Shown piece by piece: positions 1-13,626 of a stretch of 64,000 nucleotides of DNA. Below the pieces are notes generated by a model. The model saw only the letters and a program-made list of their open reading frames with translations, had not been told where the DNA came from and made no database searches. Where the stretch lies: positions 2,617,705 through 2,681,704 of the forward strand of contig CAADRB010000002.1 of NCBI GenBank assembly GCA_900708905.1. The letters are read 5' to 3'. Origin of the DNA: Hymenolepis diminuta (lineage: Eukaryota > Platyhelminthes > Cestoda > Cyclophyllidea > Hymenolepididae). Every line of letters starts with the position of its first letter. The stretch's first letter is position 1. The position numbers and the translations under genes are program-made.

Positions 1-896
1 TGAAGGTTGAATCTCTATGCGTTTCCGAAATTTTCATCTATGTCATCACTGAGACCTAATTATCTAGACCACACAGTGGTGCTTGAAGTGGTCGTTCCTA
101 CTGTATCCTTAAGCTCCCTGTGGATAACCATTGTGTGTCTTCAGGTGGCTTGTTTTAATTATTGGAACAAGCTAATTAAGTGGTCCTTGAAGAAGCGTTG
201 CAAGGGTTCAGGTGATGTCCGAATCGTTCCACCTGTTCATGCTACACCCTCCATTCAATAAACGTCCCGTTCCATTAGAAGCACACTGCACCTATGTTCT
301 CACGCGTGTCCTTGCCTGGGTGACTCGTGTAAACTGCTAATGTATTCTTGTAATAACGTCAGGGTCACGTCGATCGAATAGGTGGCATAGATGGAATAAG
401 TCAAGTCACTCATGTCATCAGATCAGTTCAGAGGTGGCAGGCAAGCCACCCCCTAATTTATTAATCGGTGAATTAGGCTTATTTACAAACATTTCTTTGT
501 TAGACGTCAGTCATGTCCCGTTGTCGGTGCCTCGACGTGACGATCGACATCTGTTTAGATATCTATGTGCAAACATGCAAACACACAGCGGGACCACCTG
601 TGAACACCATAGTGTAGATCTTATCCCCTATCAATCATTTCTAATCGTCATGTGTTGATAGACATCTGCTGGCTATAGCGATTCCCAAACACAAACACAC
701 ACACGCAGACATGCGCTTGTCATACACCTCCTAACTGACTTCATTACTTAACTCCCTCTTACCCTCTTGGATCTTATCAACTTTTGGTGCTCTGCTCGCA
801 ACTGCTGCTAGCTCTTACTCAAACAGTTACAAATTAACGACTGTTGTTGCTGTTATTAGTTTTCAGCCGTAAGTTGTTACCCTAACCTTAACACAC
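1..896 (+). mobile_element. Solo LTR of a Ty3/gypsy (CsRn1-like) element, interrupted by an R1 insertion
   Basis: The window opens on TGAAGG, the 5' end shared by LTR copies at 16259, 47818 (as TAAAGG) and 53559. Matching blocks follow: the start, the 'cgtcccgttccattagaagcacactgcacc' equivalent near 265, the '(a)cacacacacgc' stretch near 695, the 'ctcttggtattctgct'-like block near 785, and the end near 880 resembling the 'ttatcttaactccaaca' end of the 53.6-kb copy. Bases 349-680 are a separate repeat inserted in the LTR, and roughly 45-260 match the other copies poorly. No gag or pol is attached, so this is a solo LTR or an element cut by the window edge. Short open frames here are shadows. 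Confidence 0.7.
349..680 (+). repeat. R1 short interspersed repeat, copy 1 (nested in LTR)
   Basis: Starts TGTAATAACG and ends CTGGCTATAGCG. It shares with copies at 916-1223 and 50994-51309 the landmarks 'aagtcaagtcactcat', 'acgtcagtca', a (CA)-rich stretch, and 'catctgctggctatagc'. The flanks are ATTCT (344-348) and ATTCC (681-685), a 4/5-match target-site duplication. The surrounding LTR resumes in register on either side. About 330 bp with no coding content. Confidence 0.8.
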
Positions 897-915
897 TGCA
901 AGCGTACTTTGTTTA

Positions 916-1223
916 TGTAATAAAGTTATGTGGACCGAAGCCACATAGAAGGAATTAGTCAAGTCACTCATGCCACTAAATTAGTATTGAGGTGGCCGGG
1001 GAGTCACTCCAATTTATTGATAGAAAAATTAAGTTTATACGCAAAGCATTTCTTCGTTAGACGTCAGTCACGTCTCAGAGCAATAATTGACATCTCTTTA
1101 GGTATTTATTTGCAAACACATACACACACAGCTGGACCGACTGCGGATACTGCAGTCAAGATCTTATCACTAGTCGATCATTTCTAATCACCAAGTTTTG
1201 ATTGCCATCTGCTGGCTATAGCA
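916..1223 (+). repeat. R1 short interspersed repeat, copy 2
   Basis: Starts TGTAATAAAG and ends CTGGCTATAGCA, with TG...CA ends as in LTRs. It is flanked by GTTTA (911-915) and ATTTA (1224-1228), a 4/5-match duplication. It matches copy 1 throughout, with substitutions. 308 bp, non-coding. Confidence 0.8.
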
Positions 1224-1228
1224 ATTTA

Positions 1229-4200
1229 GCCTTTGCACACAATTCCACCGTCACATTACATAGTTTAAACGTGTGATCAGTTCCCCTTCCTACAGTCCTT
1301 TCTCTTTCCTCCCTCCTCTCTCTACTATTAATTAGTATAGCACTGGTCCATCTCAACTCTCGTTCTTCTGATTTAGGAATGGTTGTTGTCTCCCCCTAGT
1401 CTTTCAGATCACTGGATTTTAAAGAGGTCATTTCAGTCAGATTATATAAGTAACTTTGCTTAGAATTAGCGCTACTTTAGCGTGTCACTAATGTTGTAAG
1501 AAAAAAACGATTTGCGGAAAGCTGAGTCGCTCAATTATTGATTTGGGAAGACATTTTGACATGTATATTTCCTCAATATATATAGTGAAAAACTAATGGC
1601 TCTTTAATTAATTCAACTCAGAAGATGCAGAAATGTAGAAATTAATTAATAAAGGATTTCAACAAATTGAATGGTTAATATGCAAATTTAAGTATCAAAA
1701 GGATTCCTAATAGAATATTTTTTCACGAAGTAAAAACTGTATTTAAACCAGAATTGACCAAGCAAAATGTGTTTTTATTCAAGAAAATTTATTTAACATG
1801 TGCTAAAATAGTTTGATATTTATGTGAAATCAGATTAAATAGCCCAAAATTAAATAATACTAGTTTTTAACCTCAAGTACTGATACTGACTAAATGTATA
1901 GATCCTGTAGACGATAAAACTAGGAGTCACTCAGGAAATCCAGATGTATGCACTGTAATCTACACATCTCTTTCTAATTAAAAAAATAAGATACGCTCTC
2001 CTACACGGTTGAACTACATCCACATGCTATGTAGTTGTTCAAGGTTGTCTCACAGCAGCTTAGCAAACATGTAGGAAATTGCAGTTAACTAAACAAACCT
2101 AGAGACGGTAGATACCAACTGTCTTTCAAGGAGTAAAGAAATGTGTGATCCGTTTTCAGATGACTGGACGAGATTCTCAGTGCTGCTTCACTCAGAAGCG
2201 TTTCATTCCTTTAGGACGGAAGGTAACTCAATATCTGACAAAACGGTTTAAGATAGTTAATTTAAGTCGAGTTGACACTAATATCATCTGATTCTATTAA
2301 TTTATAACGGAAGCAACCGGGTAAATAGTTATGACCTCTAAATGAAGAAATAGATATGCTATTGTTTGTACCATATCGCTAATTATTAATAACACTACGC
2401 GTTTTCCTATTATTTCAAATTCTTTCAGTGTAGAAATGGGATAGAGCTAGAATACGTGTTTTACTAGAGATTTTACACTGTATCACTTTAAAAACGTAAA
2501 GAAAATATAAATTTGGCACTGAGAAATTAAATTGTTCAGGTATGTTTCATTACAGATGTATTTCAGGATTGTAGAAATCGATCATCGATTGCTGCAGAAA
2601 ATACTGTGCCAGTCAGATAAGCTATTCTCGTGACCTTTCCAAAATTTAGACTCGCTGAAATCTTTTAGAGTAGGGACTATCATCTTACGACAGATTTCAA
2701 AGATTGAACTTTCTAGGTTAATAATACTGTTATTTTGTATTCCTCACAAGATATTCTATTAAGGCAATTGTGAGGAACATATTTACGCGATTAAAATATG
2801 TGTGGTTGGAAATATATGGTAATAATACTTTTCCGAGTTAAATAATATTCGCTTAAGCAACGAATAAAATTTTTCAGCTAAAATATTGTCATACAAGCTA
2901 AATAACAGGATACACAATTTTTGTGCCATTTCTACATCAGGTAAGTATAGTTCTGATCTTGTCTGTTAAATCGACTAGAATTTCTATTAAATATTTGTTA
3001 ATTTCGACTATATTCCATCTATGGGAGAAGAACAATAAGAATACAGCTTAAGCACATTTTTCATCATAAGTCTTGTTACATAACTATAAATATTTTTTAA
3101 AATGAAATAATATTTATTAACTGAAAACCAATCCGGTTATTATGTAATAGTAAAATTAAAAAATGTGAAAATTAATTTTTCAATTTACGCAACTTAATAA
3201 TATCGATAAGACAAACGGCAATTATTGAAATATACAAAAATATAGATTTTAAACGTTACACTTATAAAAAATACCAATATCGTATTCTGGACTGCTTTAT
3301 GAAAAAGATATTACATAAATATTATGTGTGTTCGAGGGTATGCATATTTCAGGCTGATTTATTTAAAGGTGTTACAGTTGTAACTGAAGCTATGCACCAA
3401 AAAAATGAAATGGCTTATATTGCATGGCTTGCTAAGAAAGTCATATTGAAAATAGTTATATTCCAAACAATTATTGATCTGACCTGCCGTCCTCTCATAA
3501 ACAACCGACTTTCAAGACATTTCATATTCTTTCTCTATCTTTTATATTCTCAATTCGTGTTTGAATTTACAATTTATGTGGTATTATAAAACCAATAACT
3601 AGTTCATATAACCATTTTTCCGCTTAAGAGTCTGTCTATAATTTAATTTTCAATTCCTTCTCTAAACTAATATCGAGGCGACAATTGAATAAGTAAAAAA
3701 ATAGTATTTTTCACACGTTATATAGTGGATATTTGACTTAAATATCATTTGTTATGCCACACGTATTGAAAATTTTACTCTTAATTATTTATTCAGTTTA
3801 AGTAAAAGCCAGATATTACTTCTGAAAATTACTATGAAGACTAGAGGATATATCTTGCTCCGCTTTTAATACCTGACGTAATGTGGACTTGGATTAAATG
3901 ATAGGAAAAAGTCAAGATAGTCATTTGGCTAACACAGTTTGGAGGTGTCCGGGACACAACAGCATTTTGTTTCTTCACTTAACGTCAGCCATGACTAATC
4001 GTTAATCACTCCGTGTGGTGATAGACAGCGATAAGGGCTTCTAGATATATCTGGATTGTCTAATTATTTCGGATCCTCAAATGTTTATCTGTAAATGCTT
4101 CATCTAGTGATACTCATATAATTATTGAATAATTAATTTGTAAAAGTACTTAGAATATATGGAATATATGATAAGTAATGAATGAGGGTTTCTTATTGTA

Positions 4201-5213
4201 AAACAAATGAAATCATATCGATATGGTTAGGTTATTCTACCTTTAATTAAAAACCTTGGTTAATTATTTGATTAATATAAAGAACAATATATATATATAT
4301 ATATATGGAAATAAAATTTATGGCAGGCCTGCCGTAATACACTTTGATCAAAGGAGATTATGTCAAGGCAAGTAAGAAATAACTTACTCGAAAATGAAAC
4401 TGCCGATTGGTGATACAGATTGCATTATTTAAGCGTCTGGAAATTGCAACATACGTTAACTATGCACCAATTAACAAACAACGAATATTGATTTGAATAA
4501 ATGCCCCTTGAAATTTTAAAGAGATAAAAATTGGAGAGCATAATAAAGAGAATTAAGATTACTTTTTATCACATCAGCGTGTCGCCATATTTTAACAATT
4601 AATTTACAAAGTGATCTATACATTTAAAGGCTCCAAAATGTTTAAAGTTGCGACAAGTAGTGCAAAGATTAGCATTTTTGGGTAAATTTTGCAAAAAAAT
4701 TAAAATGAAAATTTCAATGGCTTATATACATTTGATTTCAGATTGAATCTGGGAAATTCATTATCAAACAGTCTACATCAGAAAAAAATAAAATAATAAA
4801 TGCTCCTAACCTTAAATTTCTAATACTTCTTTTGTCAAACAAGATAAAAATGAACTGAAGTCATTAATAGAATTAATATTGACTGTTTTCGTTTTAATAT
4901 TTCAGATCAAAACTTGAGGGCGGGATTAGTTTAGGTCGTTGTGGATTTTATCTCGGATGTTAGGTTTTAACTCGAGTAAACTTGGTGTGTGTTAATGTTT
5001 CACAATTTCGTTACTTTGATAAAAATTTTTTCCAGAATTTCTGTGTGTCTGTAGTATTTCAGGTTAGCTGATTGGGCTAAATAGCATTTTTAATTTTGTT
5101 ACTTTCCCTCGATTTTTACTGTGCTGTTTTAGGAATCTTGCCAACTCGTTAATAAGTTAAGCCGAATGCGGCGTATATGTTAATGTTATTGTTCGCTTGA
5201 GGTAGCTTTTTTA
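1229..5213. other. Non-coding stretch upstream of the zinc-finger gene
   Basis: AT-rich, with no exon I can support. A decayed R1 relative lies at about 3879-4035 (keeping 'gtcaag.tagtcat', 'ggaggtg', 'acgtcagccatga'). An (AT)10 microsatellite occupies 4287-4306. The part just upstream of 5214 is less AT-rich and probably holds the promoter, but no core element stands out. Confidence 0.5.
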
Positions 5214-8200
5214 ATGATCATAGGTTCGAGGATTCGTTGGGTTGATCCCGCAAGTCTTGAGGTCATTCAACCCAAACCTGAAGCTATGAAAGGTCGCTCG
5301 CAGGGTGTGACAGGTAACATTTCCACTGAAATAAGTTATGGTGATGAAGCCGAATTCGTTCTGAAACCTGATATTGATGGTCATGTCGTCCCTAAAAATG
5401 AAAAACCTGAAGTAAAGAAAGAGAGTGGGTCTCCTATTTCAAAATCAGTTCCGAAGCATTGCCAAACTCTACCGCGTAGTTCGAGAGGTCGACCGAAAAA
5501 GCAAAAGAGAGCCACCTACTTGCACGACAGAAGTGAAAAAGGTGAGAAATTGGGTTAATTGTAATTGGAGTTCCATGTCCTCAAACACTCATTTTTCCAT
5601 ACAGTACGTATTTCAGGAATAGAAGCACCCCAATTGTCGGGTTGCTCGAAAATCCTCTCCTCTATTTTTCGAACATTTAGTTGATACTAAGATTGTCTGA
5701 TTTGTTTTCAGTATAAATCACGTCCAAATTAGAATCAAAGACAACGTAGCTAAATTTTTTAGATTCGGTGGCGTATATTTTAACATTTGAGTTAGGAGTT
5801 ATGAACGCAATTACCTATTCCTTTGATTAATACTCATTATTGGGGGATGTGAGATTCACTCAAATAGGTTTTAGAATGTTCCACTTTGTCCATTCCGATT
5901 GGTGTTAAACACTTCTCTTCATTTGGCTGTTCGTGGCGTAGTAGTCGGCGTATAAGTCCGCCAGGTCAGAGATCACAAGGTTCACGTTTCTCGATGAACA
6001 TCCGAGCTGGTTTATTCTGGTCAGTAAAAGGGACGGTGTAATGCGAGTTTCTAATCAGTTGCTCCAGGGCACTCTCTCTAAGTCAATTATGGTTAGAACC
6101 CCTTTTAGTGGGCTTGAATATTTAGGTTTGTTAATCCTGACCTCTTTATTTATTGACCCCCGTGTTTATTTACTATTTAGTTGAGACTTGGATTCCTTCG
6201 GATGACGATTCAGGTAATCGACATGTGGTTTACATTATTAATTTCGGGCAAGGTGGTTTACTGATTATTAATTGCTATCTTATTTTAGATTTTAATCCCC
6301 ATGAAACAGGCAAGCTTGTCGTTCCAGTTTCTGTCTTATAAAGCTTCAGTGTAACGCTATCCCTTAATCTCTTTCTTGTTATTTATTAGATTACAACAAC
6401 AAAAGGAGCAAGAGAGGTAAGGCTTGATAAATGTTTTTTATTTCAGTAGTGTGTGCATATTATGTAAATGATAGCTTTCGTGCTCTTTTTCCGACGTCTA
6501 GGAGAACATTGTTCGCTTAACTAATATGAATGCTTTCTCATTTTGAATACTTTTAATCATCATTGTTCTTACAGGCGATTCGCTGAAGTGTTTCGTTTGC
6601 AAAAAGGCATTCATTCCCACCACTCTTAAATTTCATGTTCAAAGGTGTCATAAAGGTATTTCTCACTTTCGTTTTTGCTCTTTTCATAGCATTTCGATGA
6701 CTAGCTTTTTTCTTCACAGATTTTTCCCGAAATCGGTGTTTTATATGTGGAAAGACCTTTTGTTCAGCACAAGTAGCCCAAAAGCATATGCAATCAAGTC
6801 ATTTTTGTAAGTTGGAGCTTTTTAATCTTGGGGGTTTTTAAAAACTTCCAAGTTCCCATCATGAGTAGAGAGATTGAAAATAAACACACATTCTGCCACC
6901 TCTTTCTTAGTTGACATCAAACAATTTTGACCCTATTCCATTAACTGTATGTACTCTGGTGGCGTAGCAGTCAAATTCCACGGGTTCGATATGCATTGAT
7001 GCACAAGAATATCGGCTCCTCATCAGTTAGATTCCATGATGCTACTTCATTGACCACAATGAATGAATGTGCCAATGACGCATTGATCAGCGTCCACATT
7101 TACCAAATCTGAGGTCATTGGATCAGTACCCATCGGGCTAGTGTGTGACCAATCGCTATGGTTAATTGTGGTCAGTAATAGAGGTGGTAGAATTTTTATC
7201 TTAAAAGTGACTCCAAAATACCTTCTCTCCCCTCAAGCAAGTGTTGTTAACACTTCTCTTATTGAGCTTGAGGGGTTTTTCTCTTCTAAGGGCTTGGGAA
7301 ATTCTCATTAGATCTGCACTTCAAAAGATGTATATGTTCTTTCTTTCCTCTCAGGTGTACACAACTACAGGTGTCCAGATTGTGGAAGGGGATATTACTA
7401 CTATATGAAACTCCATAGCCACATGCGTCGTGTGCATAATTGTAGGTTTTCGGTTGTGTTTATTAATTCCTCTAATCCTTCTTTGCTTTATAGATGAGCT
7501 TCCACCATCTCGGAGGCAATGCCAAGTTCGTGGTATCAACCGCCAGCTTGTTCTGCACTCTTCAAATGCTGACTCGGACGAGCATCAAGAAGTACAAGAA
7601 CAAGGTTTGTTTATTTTGCCCGTTATTATTTTCTTTATTATTACGTGTCCATCGCTGCACACCCAGTGAGCGAAATGACCAGCTGTACTTGTCAAGTCAG
7701 GCCAATAATAGGGCATAGCAGGGAGGCTCCGTGGTGCTATCCTTCTACCCAAAATGAGCTCGAAGGTGGGAGTTATTTTTTATTACTTTCGTAATGTAAT
7801 ACTACGATGTGCTCATTATACATCGCTAGTTCGCACGTGACTCAGACTCAGAGAAGGACAAGACAGAGGTGTAGTCACTCCAAGGTACCTTATTGATACA
7901 GTAGGAACTACATGAGTGCAAGTTGTCTTAATTACTATTACTGTTGAGGGTCAAAACATCCAGACCAATATACAACCCTGTTAACTGTTCAGCCGTTCGG
8001 AGTGGTGTATGCTCTCATATTGATATGATAATGGACGCCTTAGATATCGCCGAAGGAGAATGTTTAATCCGAGACAAATTATAATCTCTGCTGCCTTGAG
8101 CTTTGCTTACCGCGTCCTATCAGCTAGGCATAGCAATGCAAATAAAAATTTTAGTCACGGCATGCCATCCGGATCCAAGAAGTGGCAAACTAGTTCAGTG

Positions 8201-11200
8201 GGAGATGAAACGGGGATCTCCAATAGGAGTGTGTAATAAAGACGTGTCATCGAACGTCTTTATTTGATTTCTGGAAGCATTGAGTTATTCACTTTCACAT
8301 AATGACTATTTATACACTTTGTAATATCCAAATATTTCGAAGTTCAATTTTCATGATTTGATCTTTAGGTTTCTAGATAAGTACAGTGACCGCCATATTC
8401 AGAGCCTATTAAATGGTTCGTTTGTATTTTCTTATATCCGGGTGGAGCGGGTAGATGAAATTACCAAGGGCACCTTAAAAATAACAGAGCTAACCATATT
8501 TTACGTTGGATTATTTTAATAATGAATTCTTTCGAGCAATTTCGCTATTTTTAGTTTTAGAACTCCGGGACGCCGATTGTAGGTGCCCCGTTTGTCAAGA
8601 AATCTTCCTCGTTGATTTCCTTCCTGGTCATATTAAAGATAGTCATAAGCGTATGTATTTGTCTTTTCTCCTCTTAAATATAATTAAAATAGATTAATTC
8701 CCTTATTAAAATAATGTAAGTACATTTCAAACCTTTTCTGTCGCAGATTTTCCTGCGGAACTGTGCTATTTCTGTGATACATCGTTTCCCAGTGCTGAAC
8801 TGACCCAACAACACATTCAATCCCATCATCTTAGTAAGTTTCGCATTTTTTATTGCGGTAATGGTGTCATTAATATGCAAATACTGCTTTATTCTCGTTT
8901 ACTTTACGAATCTAATATCAACGACAGATCTAAGCAGTACCTCATATCTTTTGTAGACTAGCATTAGCCGTATCATTGTACTCCTTCGGAGAAACTGATT
9001 GACATGGCTTAGCATGTCATGAGGTCAATTTTTTGTTTGATCCTGTAAGTGGTCTGAGTAGAATAAGCGTTTAATGGAGAAAAGTGTACAATATAATGAG
9101 ATACAAGTGTCTGGACGTAAATAGCAATGGAGAGAATGGATCATGAGTACACCATAAGTCCCGTCCACCTCGTCTCGCTTGACGCTCAGTTGGGCTTCTC
9201 AATAGTATCCGCGGCTCCTTGAATGTTGGTTGGCTCTTCCGACCGAGTAGGGCACTCATAAAATGGGTATAATATGATTTGGAGGGTAAATACTTTCTGA
9301 TTGGCTGGTGAGATCATAAGCGTATACCGCTCTAATTCACCATTGCGGTCCCCATGGGTACCTCTTGTAATGCTAACAATAAGTATTCTCCATATCTCAA
9401 CCTCATATTTTTATGGCCGATAAAACATATTTGGAATTGTTTCGCTCTTCTTTAGCTGAAATATTAGTATAGCTAGATCTAAAGCGCAATATTCCACGAT
9501 CTGACAGTGTTACGACTTAAGTCGGTAAATTATCTTATGCTTAGATTACTGTCTGACAATCACTCCCGATTACAGTACCGGCATCACTTTGATTCAGATG
9601 TTTTGAATCAATACTTCCCGTTTAATTTTAAACTCGTCTCTTAGCCCGAGTCTCCAGTTCCTGTGCCTGCCCCCATAACTAACTTATGGGGCTTCCTTGA
9701 CTTAAAACCTCGTTGACCATTATTATCTAATGCATTTAATCGATTTAACGTTAATAGGTGTCGCAGATAAGCATTTTACCTCTGCTATATACTGGTATTA
9801 TCAGATGATTAAAAAATGCATACTTCATTGTTATAATTGACTATTTTCAATTTACTCGATTAGAAAATAAATTATTGGGCCCCTGTAATTAAACTGTTAG
9901 AGAGACGTTATAAAAAGCCTGCTAGAAAAGGACGAGATCTAATGGCGTAGTGTGAATCCAATAGTCGATAGGGCACACACATGATGACTCAGCTTAAAGA
10001 GAGGGTGTAATAAGGAGATTAATGTAAGCATTATGGCAGGGATCGAGCCAGGGAATTAACGTAGGCTTTTTATAACACAGGTAAGTCAAAGATAATACAA
10101 TCAGTAAATAGCAGTGCAATGCGATGATGATATTTTCGATAATATTTCTGTTATTTATATTACTTAAATGACATCAACATCAGAGCACCTAACATATGAA
10201 TTATTTTTCTCTTAGAACCCATACTATATACATGTCATGAATGTTCCAAGATATTTGCCGATCTTCCCGGCTTTCGAGACCACATGCTACAAATTCACCA
10301 AAGTAGGTTATTCACTTTGTCTGAACTTTATCTCACCTTAATATCTTCATAGATTTTGACTAAGAATGGCATCAGATAATTTAAAGCATTAACAGCCGTA
10401 CGGTACATACTGGTTTTAATGCTTATAGAAATCAGTAGAGCAGGAATCGATATTTACTCAGTACGCTAAGGAAAATCACTACAAAACTTGTGATCTTCCT
10501 AAAGGCCAACAGAACACAAAGTCTTTCCCAAATCAGAAGATCAGGGCTTGAATGAGACTGCGGGTAACATTAGACACCAATAAAAGTATCAGAGAAAAAA
10601 GAGAGAAGTAGGAAGAATTAGAAAAAGCAAGAAATGAACGGTAATGTAGATTGAGTAAAAATCACGTCGTGGTGAGAAGGTCAAAATTACGACATGCTGT
10701 TTTGGCGAGTAATCAATTTTAAAAAATCATCTTTTGACAATTAGAAAATATCAGACATGAGCTAACATTTAATGTTCTTTGGAAGTACTACTGAATCGTT
10801 ATTAACAAATCGCCTAATTGGTGACATTCTTGACATTATTTTCTTTCTCTGTCAGGCGATACAATGTACAAATGCGATCACTGTGAAAGGGTGTTTGTTT
10901 GGAAAAAGTATCTCCGGCAACACATTCGCCAGGAGCATCCGTCAGGTGGTACGGTATTTTCAATGCGAAACAATTTCCATAGTGAGAGAACCTCATTAAC
11001 AGTAGTGTGTGATAAACAGCAACAGGGCCTCCTTGGTAAGTTGCTATTGTTTTTATTTCTACTCCGTATTATTGAGTCAGCTGAACGGGTTTCCAGTTTA
11101 GAGGAGATTGAAAAATCTTTAGTGCCATCTCGATTGGTAGACTTGGCAGTCTTCCTGGACGAAAAGCACATTGTGTCATCTCTTTAGTTGACTAGTGCCA

Positions 11201-13626
11201 CGAGTCATCCATGTCACTGGGCTTCGATCTCATGATCTCTCACTCGAAATTCGTTATCTTTCTCTTTCCCAATTAGTCGGACAAATTTTTTCTGAGAAAG
11301 AGGGGGATGGAGTTAAAATGGCCACTACTTCACCAATGGTCGCCATCTGAAGTTTCAAAGAAGAGGACGAGATTCATTATTGATGATGATCGGGCATGAT
11401 GAGTCTTATCAAATCGCTCTTTATTTACAAATGAAGAGGTTATTTAGATAAACGGAACACAACCAATTACCAAGAAGACCTTCACGATCGGACAGCCAGT
11501 ACTTTGATCTCTGGCCTCGCAAGCATTATCATGTTTTCTCGTCTTGCTATTTCAGTTTCCCAGTTCCTATATGGTGACTAACCATGTAATCCCACTTTTG
11601 TTTAGACTTTTTAGCTCTAATTGATTCGAAATCGCAAGCGGAGGAAGCCAAGGCTCTGGAAAGTTCTGTAGAACAAGTATCGTCTACCTTAATTGCCATG
11701 ATGGATAGTAGTGGTATTGAAGATTGTTTGCCATTGTCCTTAATAGTGTGTCAGATTTCTTGAAAAAAAAAATATTTTAAATGCACTGGTCAAATCCATG
11801 TGCTCGACACATAGTTTTGGTAGGTTGAGAAACATTTAGTAAATTTTTAAATTTTATTGAATGAAAGCATTACGTCTTGTCAGTCCTATGAACAGTATGT
11901 CCAGTGAGTAGACCCGTCCAGATGCAATGTTATAAGAAGAACTAGATGGTTGATTATGGAATTGACCGTACACAAAATCTGACTTTCGTTATTTTTCTAC
12001 AAAGGATGAGTTTATACAAGGCTTGGGGATTGGGAAAATTATTATTTTATTGATTTGCATTCATAGGGAAGCATGGTCTAAGTAAATGTTTATTAAGGCT
12101 TATCGTATAGATTAGGCTGGTAAATATGAGGGGACATAAAATTTATAAGATGTATGAGAGATGGGAAAAAGGACCTAGAAGCATAAGGATTACAAATAAT
12201 AAGAGCGGGTGGCCGTTTGCCTCGTGTTCGCCTAACTCCGCCATAGGCGATAGCGGCTGATGACCATGTAGCCTGACCTAGCCAATATCCACATTGAATT
12301 GCCACTTCGGCTTCCTCATCGGTCCATCCTGTATTCAGATATGTGCTTCAGCTTGGTCCGGTAACGTTGTGAGTCTACTTCTGTCAAGTTAGTGGCTTAT
12401 TATACCTTTGATTCGATTAACGATGATAAGTAGTATTTTGTGTACTGGCCTAGATCACTATCTGCGTCTGTCATGCTCTCATCAACTCTGATGTGTCATC
12501 CACAGATTAGAAAACGACATACCCACGGACTAGTCTGACTGCTTTGTCGCGTCCTTCTAGTGTTTGAATAACTGAATATGTCGTGGGGAATGGTTAACTC
12601 TTCCCATTATGACAATCGTCACTATTGTATAATTAGCGCAAATGCTAATAGACACGACTTTATTTACTTAAAATATGACATTTGGTTAAGTGTGTAGCTA
12701 ACACAGGGTAGTGGTATTTACATTGACGAAGTAAGGTTAAACAAAGGTAATTGATTGATTTGGGTTAAAAAGAATTTAAAAGCAGGTCAGGTCACAATGG
12801 GTCACTACATATCCAAAACTTGAAAGTAGTATTCGGACGTCCGAACAATTTTACCTCTTTTATGAGGTTAGAGATGCTCGTAATTAAGATATCATTTTGG
12901 GAATTTATTAAATCCTTCGTTAAATAATGTCTTCTTGGGTTATGAAATGTCTATCAGAAAATAGATGGGTATAGTAGCAGAATAGCTGGGGACTGAGATA
13001 TACTCAGCAGTTATGTTCTCCAAAAATGGGTAAACACCAGTAATTCTAACGCTTTTATGGGTCGGAGTATGTGAGATTAATCGGCTGACTTGTTGGGCCA
13101 ATGATGACATGCTGGATTTAATTTTATTCACTCACGACTCCACTTTCAGACGCGAAGGGTATAAGCCGATAAACAATAGGAGGATACTTAATTGTGCTCC
13201 AGCGAAGTACATACTTAGGTGCAAATCGGCTCCTCACATGCACAAATTCGATTCGGTATTGGTTTTCGGATTTAATTTAGTAGAAACTTCTAGTTATGAT
13301 ATGCTTCAAATAGTAGTTTGAATAAAGTTTTCTATGTTAAATATTTAGATAAATGTCGTATAGCGTAGTTTTGTGTTAAAACTAGGATTTTCTAAGGAAA
13401 TTTTTTGACCAAGCTCTTTGTTGTTTTCTACCTCTGGCCGACCCCTTTTCATCACATATCGAATATTTCACCTCTCCCCATTTTAGCCGGAACAGAGGTC
13501 AAACCAGAAGAACCAAAGCAACAGCAGGAGGTGCACAAAGAAGAACCTAAGGATCCCTTAATTATTGTAAAACGGGAGTCCCCCACTTCTAATGGGGAGA
13601 ACGACTATGTCAGTGTTCAACCCTAA
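5214..13626 (+). CDS. AT-hook / seven-C2H2 zinc-finger protein
   Basis: Probable nuclear DNA-binding protein of about 460 residues. Proposed exons: 5214-5541, 6575-6655, 6720-6806, 7355-7441, 7494-7604, 8561-8650, 8747-8833, 10216-10302, 10856-11035, 11606-11713, 13487-13626. All junctions are GT-AG and all introns fall in phase 1. Exon 1 has an AT-hook, RGRPKKQKR, at residues 91-99. Exons 2, 3, 4, 6, 7, 8 and 9 each encode exactly one C2H2 finger (C-x2-C-x11/12-H-x3/4-H). The tail is acidic and Gln/Glu-rich, with psi-K-x-E motifs (VKPE, VKRE) suggesting SUMO sites. The start is supported by an in-frame stop at 5181. Exon 10 can also read through to a stop at 11761-11763, an alternative shorter end; the GTATTG donor at 11714 is the least certain junction. 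The family is not identified. Introns carry SINE-like and R2 repeats. Confidence 0.8.
6955..7235 (+). repeat. tRNA-derived SINE-like repeat (intron 3 of zinc-finger gene)
   Basis: Begins 'ggtggcgtagcagtcaa' (A-box-like), followed by 'gggttcgatatgc' (B-box-like). It ends in the family tail 'gaggtggtagaatttttatc...gtgactcc', as at 18350. Degenerate; boundaries approximate. Confidence 0.5.
7640..7785 (+). repeat. SINE-like repeat fragment (intron 5 of zinc-finger gene)
   Basis: Carries the family core 'ctgcacacccagtgagcgaaatg', then 'aatgagctcgaaggtgggag', matching the 18.2-kb copy. The 5' tRNA-like head is missing. Confidence 0.5.
9045..9360 (+). repeat. R2 dispersed repeat, copy 1
   Basis: Shares ordered blocks with 42108-42300: 'gtaagtggtctgagta', 'ctcaatagtatccg', 'cttg.atg.tggctgg', 'actcataaaa', 'ggctgg.gagatca.aagc'. 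Non-coding; sits in intron 7 of the zinc-finger gene. Confidence 0.55.

Noticed and set aside
434..1187. Small ORFs in the first kilobase, and the R1-related frame at 51030-51347
   Set aside because: They all lie in R1 or LTR DNA; the apparent peptide similarity between them (ISQVTHATKLV.RW) simply reflects the repeat.
3299..3589. 96-codon plus-strand frame
   Set aside because: AT-rich random-type composition, no splice sites or motifs that connect it to the zinc-finger gene.
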